The notes beneath the pieces are model-generated. The model was not told the origin of the DNA and made no database searches. It was given only the letters and a program-made list of their open reading frames with translations. Made by a program: the position numbers and the translations under genes. Below, piece after piece: positions 25,595 to 34,155 of a stretch of 64,000 bases of DNA; positions within the stretch are counted from its first letter, which is position 1; each line of letters starts with the position of its first letter. Origin of the DNA: Clostridium_AW sp040797845 (GTDB taxonomy: Bacteria > Bacillota > Clostridia > Clostridiales > Clostridiaceae); assembly GCA_040797845.1 (NCBI GenBank), contig JBFNFA010000011.1, positions 66,388-130,387 on the forward strand. Reading direction: 5' to 3'.

Positions 25595-27172
25595 TTACAT
25601 TATGAAAGCATAAATTATACCTTCATCTAAATCTGGAACTTCTCCAACTGTTATTTGCGAATATAGATCATCTATATCCATTGTTCTCACATTGATGTGG
25701 CCATTCATATCATTCTTTAATGTTGTTGTAAATACACCATGTAAATCTTGACCCTTGGCACTTATAGTTATCTTACCATCAATTCCATTAACAGCATCAA
25801 CTACTATTCTTCCTTTAAATCCTACTGGATTAGTTCGTATAAACCCATCCAAGTCTGATTTGTATATGATTCTTATAGAACCATCTATTTCTGTATTGCC
25901 TTTAGTTTGCACATGAATTCTACCATCTAATTGATTCTTATATCTTACATCCACATTACCATCAATTTGACTTTTGTATAAAACTTGCATTTTAGAATTT
26001 AATCCATTATGACTACTAATAGGCAATCTGCCATCTAAATCTTCTCTTTCAAGTGGATTTACTATAACCTCACCATCTAAATCAGATTTATACCAAACAT
26101 CTACTCTACCATTTATACCATTATGATGTGTAGTTGGTATCTTACTATCTAAGTCTGACCATTCTAATTCTTGTACTTTTACTTTTCCTTCAATGTCTTT
26201 GCTATGCATAACATTTAGATAACCATTTAAATTATTCGTAGGCATAGTACTTATGTTTATGACACCATTCATATCGCTAAATGGTCTATGAGGAGTAATT
26301 TTACCATTTATCTGACTTAGTTTTGCAATAGTTATTTTACCTCTAGTCATGTCTGGATGGTTAACTATAACATTACCATCTATTTCACTATCGCCAGAGT
26401 CTTTCCATACATTTAATTTACCACCTAAATCTGACCATTCAGTACGCCTTACGTTAACTCTACCGCCTATAACTGAACCTGTAGTTGAGAATAAGTCTTC
26501 ATCAAAATATTCTATAGTTATTTCTGGAGGTGTGGTGCTTTCCTTTGTGCCAAAGTTTTTCATTTGAATGATACTTTCATCTTCCGATTTTAGTATGAAA
26601 CCAAAGTTTTGATGAGTATGAACATTCCATAAATCTCTTACTGCTTCTGTTACATCAATAATATGTTCATATAATCCTGACTCAAGATTTACTGTTTTAT
26701 ATGCAGATTTTCTTGAAGGTTGTCCCATCCAAACAACATTATATTCTCCCCACTCCTTATCTGGATAAGATATCTCCAATCCCATAAATGGTGATGGGTC
26801 GTCTGAATATAACTTCATTTTTGCCTTGGTGATTCTCATTCTTTGCAAATCTTCTGGTATTCCAAATTGAACTAAACTTCTAAATACATATCCATCTTTA
26901 TCAGTACCAACTTTCATGATACTGGATTCACCATAGTTTAATGTTGGTCGGTAATCTGTTACATATGTATCTTTTATTACAGAAGCTTTTACTTCATGTC
27001 TTTCTGGTAATAAAGCTCTAACTTCTACTTCCATTCTATTCTTAGGTGGTCTATGAACAGTTAAAGTACCACTTAAACTATCATCAAAGGTGCTAACCCA
27101 TAAACTTCCGCCTAAATCTGATTCACGTTTCCATATAATCGCAAATTCGGCTTCCATTCTATTATTATACAT
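25595..27172 (-). CDS. Tail/baseplate protein with DNRLRE domain and D-L-D-G-x-I-x-V repeats
   Basis: A 525-residue protein. Residues about 55-225 form a DNRLRE-type beta-sandwich (SVIKDTYVTDYRPTLNYGES, RSLVQFGIPEDL, ITKAKMKLYSDDP, IDVTEAVRDLWNVHTHQNFG). Flanking it are about 18 short repeats of roughly 20-24 residues with the core (D/N)-(L/I/M)-(D/N/E)-G-x-(I/V)-x-V, for example SDLDGEVIVNPLE, SQIDGNVDVRY, NQLDGRIHVQT, NGIDGKITISA. Such regular short strands suggest an elongated beta-solenoid or fibre shaft. Ribosome site AGGAGGTGC. It lies just before the fibre array and is probably a structural scaffold on the tail tip. Confidence 0.72.
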   Translation of the reverse strand: MYNNRMEAEFAIIWKRESDLGGSLWVSTFDDSLSGTLTVHRPPKNRMEVEVRALLPERHEVKASVIKDTYVTDYRPTLNYGESSIMKVGTDKDGYVFRSLVQFGIPEDLQRMRITKAKMKLYSDDPSPFMGLEISYPDKEWGEYNVVWMGQPSRKSAYKTVNLESGLYEHIIDVTEAVRDLWNVHTHQNFGFILKSEDESIIQMKNFGTKESTTPPEITIEYFDEDLFSTTGSVIGGRVNVRRTEWSDLGGKLNVWKDSGDSEIDGNVIVNHPDMTRGKITIAKLSQINGKITPHRPFSDMNGVINISTMPTNNLNGYLNVMHSKDIEGKVKVQELEWSDLDSKIPTTHHNGINGRVDVWYKSDLDGEVIVNPLEREDLDGRLPISSHNGLNSKMQVLYKSQIDGNVDVRYKNQLDGRIHVQTKGNTEIDGSIRIIYKSDLDGFIRTNPVGFKGRIVVDAVNGIDGKITISAKGQDLHGVFTTTLKNDMNGHINVRTMDIDDLYSQITVGEVPDLDEGIIYAFIM

Positions 27173-27183
27173 ATTAGCACCTC

Positions 27184-28335
27184 CTATTCTACTGGTTGTG
27201 CTTGTGCAAATATCTCAAACCTAGCACTGCCATGTTCAAATTCTATATCTGGATGTATTCTTAAATATAAATCTTGTGTTCCTTTGTTTGGCATAATTCC
27301 AGGTCTCAACAATTGTTCATTATCTTTAATCAACATTCCACTTTCAAAACCATAATAAACATCTAGTTTGTCTGGCTTCTTTTCTGGGGTTATTATAACC
27401 TCTAAATTTTTTACATCAAAACCCATATTATTTGTTATTATAACTTTTGCAATATTACTCATACTACCAGCCATTACAGTTCTAAAGGTTAATCTCTTTA
27501 GAATATCTCCTAAATCTGTTGAGTAATACTCTCCCTTTTCATCTGAGAATAGTATTCCAGAATACTCTCCTAAAAACGGATACTCAAATTTATTTCTTGT
27601 TCCATAGTTATCCTGTGCATTTATAACAACAGTATTAACATCATTGATTATTACATCTACAGATTCAAACTTAACTACATGACTTCCAGGAGGTTCAAAT
27701 CCCGTATAATCTGAATCAACAGGATAAACTTTTCTGTTGTTTAAGTAAACATTGAATCTTACTAAGTCATTGTCTGTATCTCCTACATCCAAATATAAAG
27801 TATTTTTTTCAACAGTAGCAACTATAGTTGGAGCTTCATTATATAAGACAATTTCTCTTGAAGCCGATGATGTACTGCCATTTTCAAAAAGAACAACCAC
27901 TCGAACTTTATATGAGTTAACTGCGGTAGTTATCAAACTGCTTGGAACAGTTACTTCATCACTAATTGACTCATTTATCATCATAAAATCTTTTTGATAG
28001 TCCTTAACTACTTGAAGTATTTCACCACTTACTCCAATAAGCTCAACTCGATATTTAAATCGCGCTTTCGTTATACCAGTGCTTTTAATAACTCTGCCAA
28101 CCTCATCATCTAAAACATATTCAAATGAATCCAAACGGATCCATTCAGCTTTAGTGTGAGTCATTGTGAATTGACTTTGACCCATGACTTCTCTATTAAA
28201 AACTAATTCATTTGTAGCAGTAATTATATCATCACTAGTTTCAACAGGTGGGTGAATAGTAAATGGAAAGTTAAAATCTTCGCCTTTATAGACCAAGATC
28301 GTGCCCGTTCCAACATCTATATTAATATTTGCCAT
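27184..28335 (-). CDS. Phage tail/baseplate structural protein (beta-rich, unknown family)
   Basis: A 383-residue protein rich in predicted beta strands. Repeated Ig-like or fibronectin-like segments are suggested by YKVRVVVLFENGSTSSASRE, NEAPTIVATVEKNTLYLDV and DLVRFNVYLNNRKVYPV. A C-terminal segment (VIITPEKKPDKLDVYYGFES, ELLRPGIMPNKGTQDLYLRI) resembles domains of secreted proteins that carry averaged physical quantities. No enzyme motif is visible. It starts 12 bp before the next gene ends and has ribosome site GGGGGTGG. Likely a tail tip component. Confidence 0.6.
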   Translation of the reverse strand: MANINIDVGTGTILVYKGEDFNFPFTIHPPVETSDDIITATNELVFNREVMGQSQFTMTHTKAEWIRLDSFEYVLDDEVGRVIKSTGITKARFKYRVELIGVSGEILQVVKDYQKDFMMINESISDEVTVPSSLITTAVNSYKVRVVVLFENGSTSSASREIVLYNEAPTIVATVEKNTLYLDVGDTDNDLVRFNVYLNNRKVYPVDSDYTGFEPPGSHVVKFESVDVIINDVNTVVINAQDNYGTRNKFEYPFLGEYSGILFSDEKGEYYSTDLGDILKRLTFRTVMAGSMSNIAKVIITNNMGFDVKNLEVIITPEKKPDKLDVYYGFESGMLIKDNEQLLRPGIMPNKGTQDLYLRIHPDIEFEHGSARFEIFAQAQPVE

Positions 28336-28350
28336 TTAACAGCCACCCCC

Positions 28351-28968
28351 CTATACTCTAATGAACCACGTTAGCTCTCCGCCAACGTTTTTATCTAATG
28401 GGGCATTTAATTTATATTCTTTAAAGTCGTTAATTTTTATTATTATTTGCCCATCCATGTCTCTATTACTAACCAATCTTATTTGAAAATTAGCTGGTTG
28501 ATCTATTGTTATATTTAATATAGGTTTAAAATATAACATTGTTCCATCATTATATAGTATCTGATTTTTATATCCAAAATTATATCCACAAAAATTTATA
28601 CTACTTTTACCACTGTAATTCATTTGGCTATAGGCATTTTTAAAATATATAATATCATTGTATTTTGCATCTTGTCCCATAAGGACATAGTCTCTATCTT
28701 TAGTTCTATAAAATATCTCTATTTTATTTTGATCAAATGTAAACACACCTGTAAGTGCATTAAAGTACGTTCGCACACCATGACCAACAACACCGAATCT
28801 AATTAATTTATCTTTTATAACTTCATCCGTTCTACTATATGTTTTTTTCTCTGGATTAAACTCAAAAAGGAAAGTACCATCAAGATACTCTCCTACTGAC
28901 ATAAAGTCTAATTCACTACTAAAAGCATATGGATGAACCTTTTCAAATTTATTTAATCCATCTTTCAT
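28351..28968 (-). CDS. Phage tail structural protein of unknown family
   Basis: A 205-residue protein with strong aromatic and beta content (YAFSSELDFMSVGEYLDG, KIEIFYRTKDRDYVLMGQD, NFQIRLVSNRDMDGQII). No transmembrane segment or signal. It is part of the uninterrupted minus-strand tail operon, 16 bp before the next gene, with ribosome site ATGAGGTGATAG. I do not recognise a family; position between a baseplate-type protein and the DNRLRE protein suggests a structural role. Confidence 0.6.
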   Translation of the reverse strand: MKDGLNKFEKVHPYAFSSELDFMSVGEYLDGTFLFEFNPEKKTYSRTDEVIKDKLIRFGVVGHGVRTYFNALTGVFTFDQNKIEIFYRTKDRDYVLMGQDAKYNDIIYFKNAYSQMNYSGKSSINFCGYNFGYKNQILYNDGTMLYFKPILNITIDQPANFQIRLVSNRDMDGQIIIKINDFKEYKLNAPLDKNVGGELTWFIRV

Positions 28969-29023
28969 TCTATCACCTCATTGTATTGAGTCTCTATTTT
29001 ATTTTTATAATTTGTTTTATATT

Positions 29024-29647
29024 TTAAACTGCACTAGCACCGCCAGTTTGTACGTTGTAATATACTCTTACTATAAATTTATTTTCTTCTGCATCAGCAC
29101 TTGGAGGTACTTTAATTTGTGCTTTTATTTTTGAATAGCAATTTTTTGAACTATCTGTTTCGAACTTACCATCATTCATTGCACCAGAAATTACTCCTGT
29201 TGAAACTCCACCACCACTTGGGCTACCCATAGCTGTTATCTGCATATCCTTTTGAGTTAATACACCATTTTTCATTTCAGAACCTATTGGCGTATATGTA
29301 GGAGTTTCACCTGGAGTAGATGATAAGAGGTTTGCTACTCTTACCCATTGTTCCATAACTAAAGGCGATTTCATTTCTCCTGGAATATATTTACCAAAAG
29401 CACCGTCTTTTGTTGTTATTCTACAATTAACCATATCAGGCACATTTGTATAATTAGGTGCTGAACCAGATGGTCTTTTGTTATTCCATACATAAAAAGT
29501 ATGTGTAGTTAACTCAGGGTTGTTGTCTGCATCGACAATTCCTAAGTCCCATAAATTATTTGGAACTGGTCTTTGTTTAACTTGTCCATCACTTGCATCT
29601 ATATAATCTTCCCACCATGTTACTAAAGGTTTTAAAGCTGTTGCCAT
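29024..29647 (-). CDS. Phage tail/baseplate structural protein
   Basis: A 207-residue beta-rich protein (LVTWWEDYIDASDGQVKQRP, NLWDLGIVDADNNPELTTHT, YVWNNKRPSG, FIVRVYYNVQTGG). The phrases on expected, nominal values followed by WVRVANLLSSTPGETPTY resemble accessory structural proteins of Clostridium and Bacillus phage tails. No catalytic motif. Ribosome site AAAGAGGAGTGATG. It lies between the coiled-coil baseplate protein and the smaller tail proteins in the operon. Assignment rests on context. Confidence 0.6.
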   Translation of the reverse strand: MATALKPLVTWWEDYIDASDGQVKQRPVPNNLWDLGIVDADNNPELTTHTFYVWNNKRPSGSAPNYTNVPDMVNCRITTKDGAFGKYIPGEMKSPLVMEQWVRVANLLSSTPGETPTYTPIGSEMKNGVLTQKDMQITAMGSPSGGGVSTGVISGAMNDGKFETDSSKNCYSKIKAQIKVPPSADAEENKFIVRVYYNVQTGGASAV

Positions 29648-29683
29648 TAAAACATCACTCCTCTTTGTAATTTTTATAATTTT

Positions 29684-31213
29684 TTAAACTAATATTCTAA
29701 CCTTTATTGTTATACTCTCAATTCTTCCGCCTAATTTTTTTATATTAAGCCTAAAAGAATCCAGAGGATTTACTTCTCTTGCCACTATTCTTGCTTGTGT
29801 TGATTTATATTCTCCATAGTCAAATATAACTTCTTTATTTGTTTCGCATACTTCAACCCAATTGTCATTTCCAGCTTTCATATCAGCATCAGATATCTTT
29901 TCTAATTGAATTGCAGTGTATTCAATTCCTGGAGTTTTACAAATACCACTAACAGATTGAATAATTCCTTTTTCCTCAAATTCAATCTGAACGTCTTGAA
30001 CCCCTTCTTTTAGCTTTTTAGCAGCTATTACAAATACTATAGTTTTTGTATGAACATAGTCTGGCAATGCATTTTTAGCATCTTCTCCAATGAAGTTTCT
30101 TTGTGCTTTTTCTTCTATGCCAAGAAGTTTAATATAATCCTCTTTATGCATTAAACCATCGCTATTTTCATTAACTAAAGGTATTCCACCTTTCATGTTG
30201 CCTATATATTTCCACTCAAAGCCATCCCAACGATAAATATTACCATTATCTAGTGTCATTACAGTCCAACCCATCTCTGACTTTGGATAAACTATATCTA
30301 TAGAAGCAAATACGTCTACTGGTTCCTGCCAAATTAATCTAGTATTAAATCTATCAATTTTCATTAATTGTGTTTCTTCTATTGCTTTATTTGTTGCTTC
30401 TATAGATTCTTGAGTTTTTTCTATGGACCATTTAGTAGCTTCATTAGCCTTGTTAGTTGCCTCAATAGCTTTTTCCATAGTCTCTTCTGTAGCTTGTTTA
30501 GCTTCTAAAGTTTCTTCTGTTGCTTTCTTTGCTTCTTCTGTAGCTTCTCTGCATTCTTCTGTTTGTTTTTTAGATATTTCAATATGAATATCCATATCTT
30601 TTATTTTTTCTTCTGCACGTTCAATGAATTTATCAACATATGCTACAAACTCATCAGTTTTTAATTGAACAAAGTCTATAAATTCTTGTTTCTTATTTTC
30701 TAAAAATGTTACAAACTCTTTGGTTTTATCTTGAATGAATTTCATGTATTCTTGTGTTTTATTCTTTATAAATTCAATTGCATTATTTACTTCATTCTTT
30801 AACTCTTGCTCTTTTTTGTAAATAAAATCGATGAATTCTTGAAGATTTTCTACTGCCCAAGGATTGGGAGAATGTACCCATATTCTGCTTGCTGGATATT
30901 TGATAACTCCTGTGCCCTTATATGTTGCGGTAACATCTTTTTTCTCTTCACTCTCATTAAACTTAATCATACCTGTTTGATAATCTACCAAAAATTTATT
31001 TGGTTCTATATCAAAGGTTTCCTCATATTTATCAAGCATTATTTCTGTATATCCATCTATAACTACTCGTTCAAATTCACTAGGTATTTCATGAAGTTGA
31101 ATATTATTATTTATAACTGTCAATTTTTCAGTTATATCAACATAAGGGTCATCCACAGTTCCTTTTCTAATATGTAACCTAATGGGATCACTTCTTTTTA
31201 CATTAAAAAACAT
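29684..31213 (-). CDS. Baseplate upper protein / tail fibre with long coiled coil
   Basis: A 509-residue protein. The N-terminal domain (about 1-105, RLHIRKGTVDDPYVDITEKL ... MIKFNESEEKKDVTATYKG) is a beta-rich BppU-like attachment domain. Residues about 125-285 form a long coiled coil with obvious heptads (KNKTQEYMKFIQDKTKEF, TEEAKKATEETLEAKQATEE). The C-terminal part (about 300-509) contains WQEPVDVFASIDIVYPKSEM and DGFEWKYIG, a pattern common in trimeric fibre heads. Such proteins connect the tail tip to receptor-binding modules. Ribosome site GGGAGGTGAG. Confidence 0.72.
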   Translation of the reverse strand: MFFNVKRSDPIRLHIRKGTVDDPYVDITEKLTVINNNIQLHEIPSEFERVVIDGYTEIMLDKYEETFDIEPNKFLVDYQTGMIKFNESEEKKDVTATYKGTGVIKYPASRIWVHSPNPWAVENLQEFIDFIYKKEQELKNEVNNAIEFIKNKTQEYMKFIQDKTKEFVTFLENKKQEFIDFVQLKTDEFVAYVDKFIERAEEKIKDMDIHIEISKKQTEECREATEEAKKATEETLEAKQATEETMEKAIEATNKANEATKWSIEKTQESIEATNKAIEETQLMKIDRFNTRLIWQEPVDVFASIDIVYPKSEMGWTVMTLDNGNIYRWDGFEWKYIGNMKGGIPLVNENSDGLMHKEDYIKLLGIEEKAQRNFIGEDAKNALPDYVHTKTIVFVIAAKKLKEGVQDVQIEFEEKGIIQSVSGICKTPGIEYTAIQLEKISDADMKAGNDNWVEVCETNKEVIFDYGEYKSTQARIVAREVNPLDSFRLNIKKLGGRIESITIKVRILV

Positions 31214-31268
31214 AAAATCTCACCTCCCTTCTAAGCTATTTGAAATTGAAACATATCTTTTATTTGGA

Positions 31269-31466
31269 TTATTTTTTATCTTTGCTTTGTTGTTTGTCAG
31301 TTTCTTCTTCCTTATCAGTATTGTATTTTATATTAGGTCTTTCTAATAAGCTCCACAAATTTACATAAACAAAAGCTTCTTCTTTCCCCTTAATCTCAGC
31401 TCTATCTAAAAATATAAGCAAGTTACGCAGCTCTTGTTCTGTAAAATCTATTGATAAATTCCTCAT
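31269..31466 (-). CDS. Small acidic/basic phage protein next to the radical SAM cassette
   Basis: A 65-residue protein with a helical N-terminal domain (FTEQELRNLLIFLDRAEIKG) and a charged C-terminal tail (KEEETDKQQSKDKK). It starts immediately after the short radical SAM gene (3 bp gap, ribosome site AGGAGGC), so the two are probably translated together. No cysteine, hence not a modified-peptide candidate. Possibly a chaperone or assembly factor; function unknown. Confidence 0.6.
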   Translation of the reverse strand: MRNLSIDFTEQELRNLLIFLDRAEIKGKEEAFVYVNLWSLLERPNIKYNTDKEEETDKQQSKDKK

Positions 31467-31469
31467 ATA

Positions 31470-32246
31470 CTATGCCTCCTGTTCAGTATTAATATGATTT
31501 TTATATACGTAATTCCTTAAATAATAAATTAAGTATGTACTATCTTTTTCACTCAAACTCTCCAATGATATAGGTTCATAGTCTAATGTGCTTATTACAG
31601 AGGTTAACTTTCCTTTTTTCTTGTCTAAAGAAATTTTCTCGTGTTCATTAATAAAACTATTGCAAAAACTTTTATCAATTGGCATAGTGTTTTCAACTAT
31701 ACCTATATCAATTGCTTTCACACCTAATCTATTTAGAAATTTAACTCCTTTATATAAATTATCTACATTATTCTTATGACAAACCATATGAACCATTAAT
31801 CTATCATTTAAATTACTTTTAATTAACTTTTTAATATTTTTCACTACTGTAAAATAATTTTCCTTACCATTTTTCCACAACCTTAATTTATTCATTTCTC
31901 TATTACCATCTAAACTAACTGAAACAAAAATATTATCATTCTTTCTAAGAAAATCTATTATATTTTTATTTAAAATAGTCAAATTTGTACTAATATAATA
32001 TCTTAAAACTGTAATTCTATTGAGATTATTCTCCAAATAATTACAAGCCTTTACTAACATATCAAATGCTAATAAAGGCTCACCACCAATAAATTCAATT
32101 ATCTTATCTTGTTTTCCATCTTGAATTATCATATCTAATTGCACTTTTATTTCTTCCCAAGTGTATGCTATTTCATATGATGTTTGATAGCAATACACAC
32201 ACCTGCAATTACACTGCTCGGTTAGATATATTGTGTATCTCATCAT
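31470..32246 (-). CDS. Radical SAM enzyme without SPASM domain
   Basis: A 258-residue radical SAM protein. The 4Fe-4S cluster motif CxxxCxxC is at Cys12, Cys16 and Cys19 (EQCNCRCVYCYQ). The SAM-binding GGEP motif is in IEFIGGEPLL, followed by typical barrel strands (YYISTNLTILNK, VSVSLDGNREMN, MVHMVCHKNN). The C-terminal part has too few cysteines for auxiliary clusters, so it lacks a SPASM/Twitch domain. ATG at 32246 overlaps the end of the 61-residue Cys-rich protein gene by 38 nt and has GGAGGAT upstream, so the two are coupled. Likely acts on one of the adjacent Cys-rich proteins. Confidence 0.88.
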   Translation of the reverse strand: MMRYTIYLTEQCNCRCVYCYQTSYEIAYTWEEIKVQLDMIIQDGKQDKIIEFIGGEPLLAFDMLVKACNYLENNLNRITVLRYYISTNLTILNKNIIDFLRKNDNIFVSVSLDGNREMNKLRLWKNGKENYFTVVKNIKKLIKSNLNDRLMVHMVCHKNNVDNLYKGVKFLNRLGVKAIDIGIVENTMPIDKSFCNSFINEHEKISLDKKKGKLTSVISTLDYEPISLESLSEKDSTYLIYYLRNYVYKNHINTEQEA

Positions 32247-32394
32247 TTAAGCTATCCTCCACAAAAACCCTTTGTGTATTACAAGCACACCTGGCATTAC
32301 AAGTGCAAAATGTTTGTCCATGACAGGCTAACTCAGTATCATCGCCAAATACAGATATCAATAATTCATCTAATTCCTGTATATATTTATACAT
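32209..32394 (-). CDS. Small Cys-rich protein, candidate radical SAM substrate
   Basis: A 61-residue protein. An N-terminal leader-like helix (MYKYIQELDELLISVFGDDT) is followed by a compact cysteine cluster, CHGQTFCTCNARCACN, with Cys24, 30, 32, 36 and 38, and a short C-terminal tail. The layout (acidic helical leader, Cys-rich core) is that of RiPP precursors modified by radical SAM enzymes. ATG at 32394 follows GGGGTGAT; upstream in-frame codons read through the preceding gene. It sits between a longer Cys-rich protein and the short radical SAM enzyme. Alternative: a small metal-binding structural protein. Confidence 0.75.
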   Translation of the reverse strand: MYKYIQELDELLISVFGDDTELACHGQTFCTCNARCACNTQRVFVEDSLNDEIHNISNRAV

Positions 32395-32411
32395 AAAATC
32401 ACCCCAATCAA

Positions 32412-32831
32412 CTATGGTGTAGGTGGTACGTAACCTTGGCAAGTGCAATATCCCACACAACAATCACTATTACAATTACAAGTACAATTATCTACACAAT
32501 AACATCCTTCAACAGCATTACTATCACAAGAGCATTTTGTCATACTTTCAAATACCCTTTTAAACTGTCCTAAAGATAAATCAGTATTACTATATATCTT
32601 AGAATGACTACCACAAATAGTTTTAGGTAGGTTATTTCCCTGTGTATCACTTCCATGTAAACCACATCCTAAACTTGATCCATCTCTAATTGCATACATA
32701 TTATTTATTAATTCTTCTAATTCTTTAAAGTAATGCCATTTATCATTTACACTCAAAGATACTCCACCTTTAGCTCTCTCGCTTACGTGGTTGGTCATCC
32801 CTTTTAAGCTAATGTCTTTAATAGTAGACAT
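32412..32831 (-). CDS. Cys-rich protein, candidate radical SAM/SPASM substrate
   Basis: A 139-residue protein. The N-terminal 95 residues are mainly polar (KWHYFKELEELINNMYAI, LSLGQFKRVFESMTK) and the last 45 hold 11 of the 13 cysteines (KCSCDSNAVEGCYCVDNC, CTCNCNSDCCVGYCTC), often as C-x-C pairs, ending GYVPPTP. This dense Cys tail resembles clostridial Cys-rich peptides encoded next to radical SAM/SPASM maturases. It lies 2 bp after the SPASM enzyme gene, so the two are almost certainly co-translated. It could be a RiPP precursor or a tail protein whose Cys-rich end is cross-linked. Confidence 0.78.
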   Translation of the reverse strand: MSTIKDISLKGMTNHVSERAKGGVSLSVNDKWHYFKELEELINNMYAIRDGSSLGCGLHGSDTQGNNLPKTICGSHSKIYSNTDLSLGQFKRVFESMTKCSCDSNAVEGCYCVDNCTCNCNSDCCVGYCTCQGYVPPTP

Positions 32832-32833
32832 AC

Positions 32834-34129
32834 TTACATCACTTCCTTGTTCTCATTAAGCAGCTTTAGCAATGTTTCCTGTATAACATTTTGATTAGCT
32901 TTTATATCTTGTAATTCTAAAAGCATTAGTTTAAATCCTTTTGCTAATATCTCTGAAGAATATTTATTGTAATATTCTTCATCTTTTCGTGGTTGATTTC
33001 TTGAATTATCCCTTTCCTTATAAAGACCTAGTTCAATTAAGTCCACTTTCATTTTATCAGTATATTTTTTATCTATTAATGACATTTTACAATAACATCC
33101 TTGTATCTGTTGTAGCATATCTCCATTATGAACCCAATTTGTTGCTATACATCTATAACAATTATAATGTTCACATTTCTTATCACAACTCATATTGTCA
33201 CAAGTATAGTCTTTATATGATTTTATTTTTTCTAAATCAATACCATTCCAAACATCACCTATTTTAGTTTCTGCCTTATTATCATTGAAATAAAAGTTAT
33301 GACAAGGGTATATATCTCCTTGGGCAGTTACAGTTATCAATGTCTTCCCTGCACCACATGGAGCATCTCTTTTCTGAGAAGGATATAAACATTTGTTATA
33401 CGGAGTGAAATAATTTAATTCACTTATCTCATTTTCAGATTTTATTTTATCTATTATGTAGTCATATATCTTGCCTTGTTCTCTATCATATATGTCTACG
33501 TCACTTTCGGTCCATCCTTCTTCATGTACAGGCATGAACCATATGTTTTTCATATCCCATTCTTCTCTAAAAAATTTATATCCCTCAAATAAATATGGCA
33601 AACTTTTGCGATTGATACATCCATGAACAGTTAGCATTTCTGGATTGGTTTTATATATTTCTTTAAATTTACTTATATTTTTTGCTATTTTATTAAAACT
33701 ACCACTGCCATCTATAGTAACTCTATACATATCATGAACTTCTTTTACTCCGTCAATACTCAACTGACAGCTTAGATTTACTTTATCTTTGTATTCCATA
33801 AACAACCAATATATATAATTATTCATTATTGTGCCATTTGTTATAATATCAGAAGTAAACTTAATGCCCGTTTCTTTTTGTTTCTTCAATCCATATATAA
33901 AAATAACCTCTATTAACTTAGAGTTTAATAGAGGTTCACCACCAAATAATAAAACATTTACATGGTCTTTATTTTGTTTTTCAGCGTTTTCGTATAATAA
34001 GTCAATTCCCTTCTTTGCAACCTCTTCTGTCATATTATAAGGATTTTTCTCAGGTACAAAGCAATATTTACAACGAAGATTGCAGTTTTCACTTATTAAA
34101 AAAGTCCCGTTTGTTGGTAACATATTCAT
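32834..34129 (-). CDS. Radical SAM/SPASM domain enzyme in the tail operon
   Basis: A 431-residue radical SAM enzyme. CxxxCxxC at Cys16, Cys20 and Cys23 (ENCNLRCKYCFVPEK) binds the SAM 4Fe-4S cluster; GGEPLL follows near residue 64. The barrel contains SCQLSIDGVKEVHDMYR. The SPASM region begins with CGAGKTLITVTAQGDIYPC and continues IGDVWNG, CDNMSCDKKCEHYNCYRC, giving the auxiliary-cluster cysteines. A C-terminal helix (about 385-431) may bind the substrate or a tail protein. SPASM enzymes usually modify peptides (thioether or carbon-carbon links). The gene lies directly after Tal and directly before a Cys-rich protein, which is unusual in a phage tail operon. Confidence 0.9.
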   Translation of the reverse strand: MNMLPTNGTFLISENCNLRCKYCFVPEKNPYNMTEEVAKKGIDLLYENAEKQNKDHVNVLLFGGEPLLNSKLIEVIFIYGLKKQKETGIKFTSDIITNGTIMNNYIYWLFMEYKDKVNLSCQLSIDGVKEVHDMYRVTIDGSGSFNKIAKNISKFKEIYKTNPEMLTVHGCINRKSLPYLFEGYKFFREEWDMKNIWFMPVHEEGWTESDVDIYDREQGKIYDYIIDKIKSENEISELNYFTPYNKCLYPSQKRDAPCGAGKTLITVTAQGDIYPCHNFYFNDNKAETKIGDVWNGIDLEKIKSYKDYTCDNMSCDKKCEHYNCYRCIATNWVHNGDMLQQIQGCYCKMSLIDKKYTDKMKVDLIELGLYKERDNSRNQPRKDEEYYNKYSSEILAKGFKLMLLELQDIKANQNVIQETLLKLLNENKEVM

Positions 34130-34155
34130 TTAAAATTTTTCCTTCCTATAATAGA

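Noticed and set aside
32834..34129. Anaerobic sulfatase-maturating enzyme
   Set aside because: The SPASM layout is similar, but no sulfatase gene is nearby and the adjacent Cys-rich protein is a more likely substrate.
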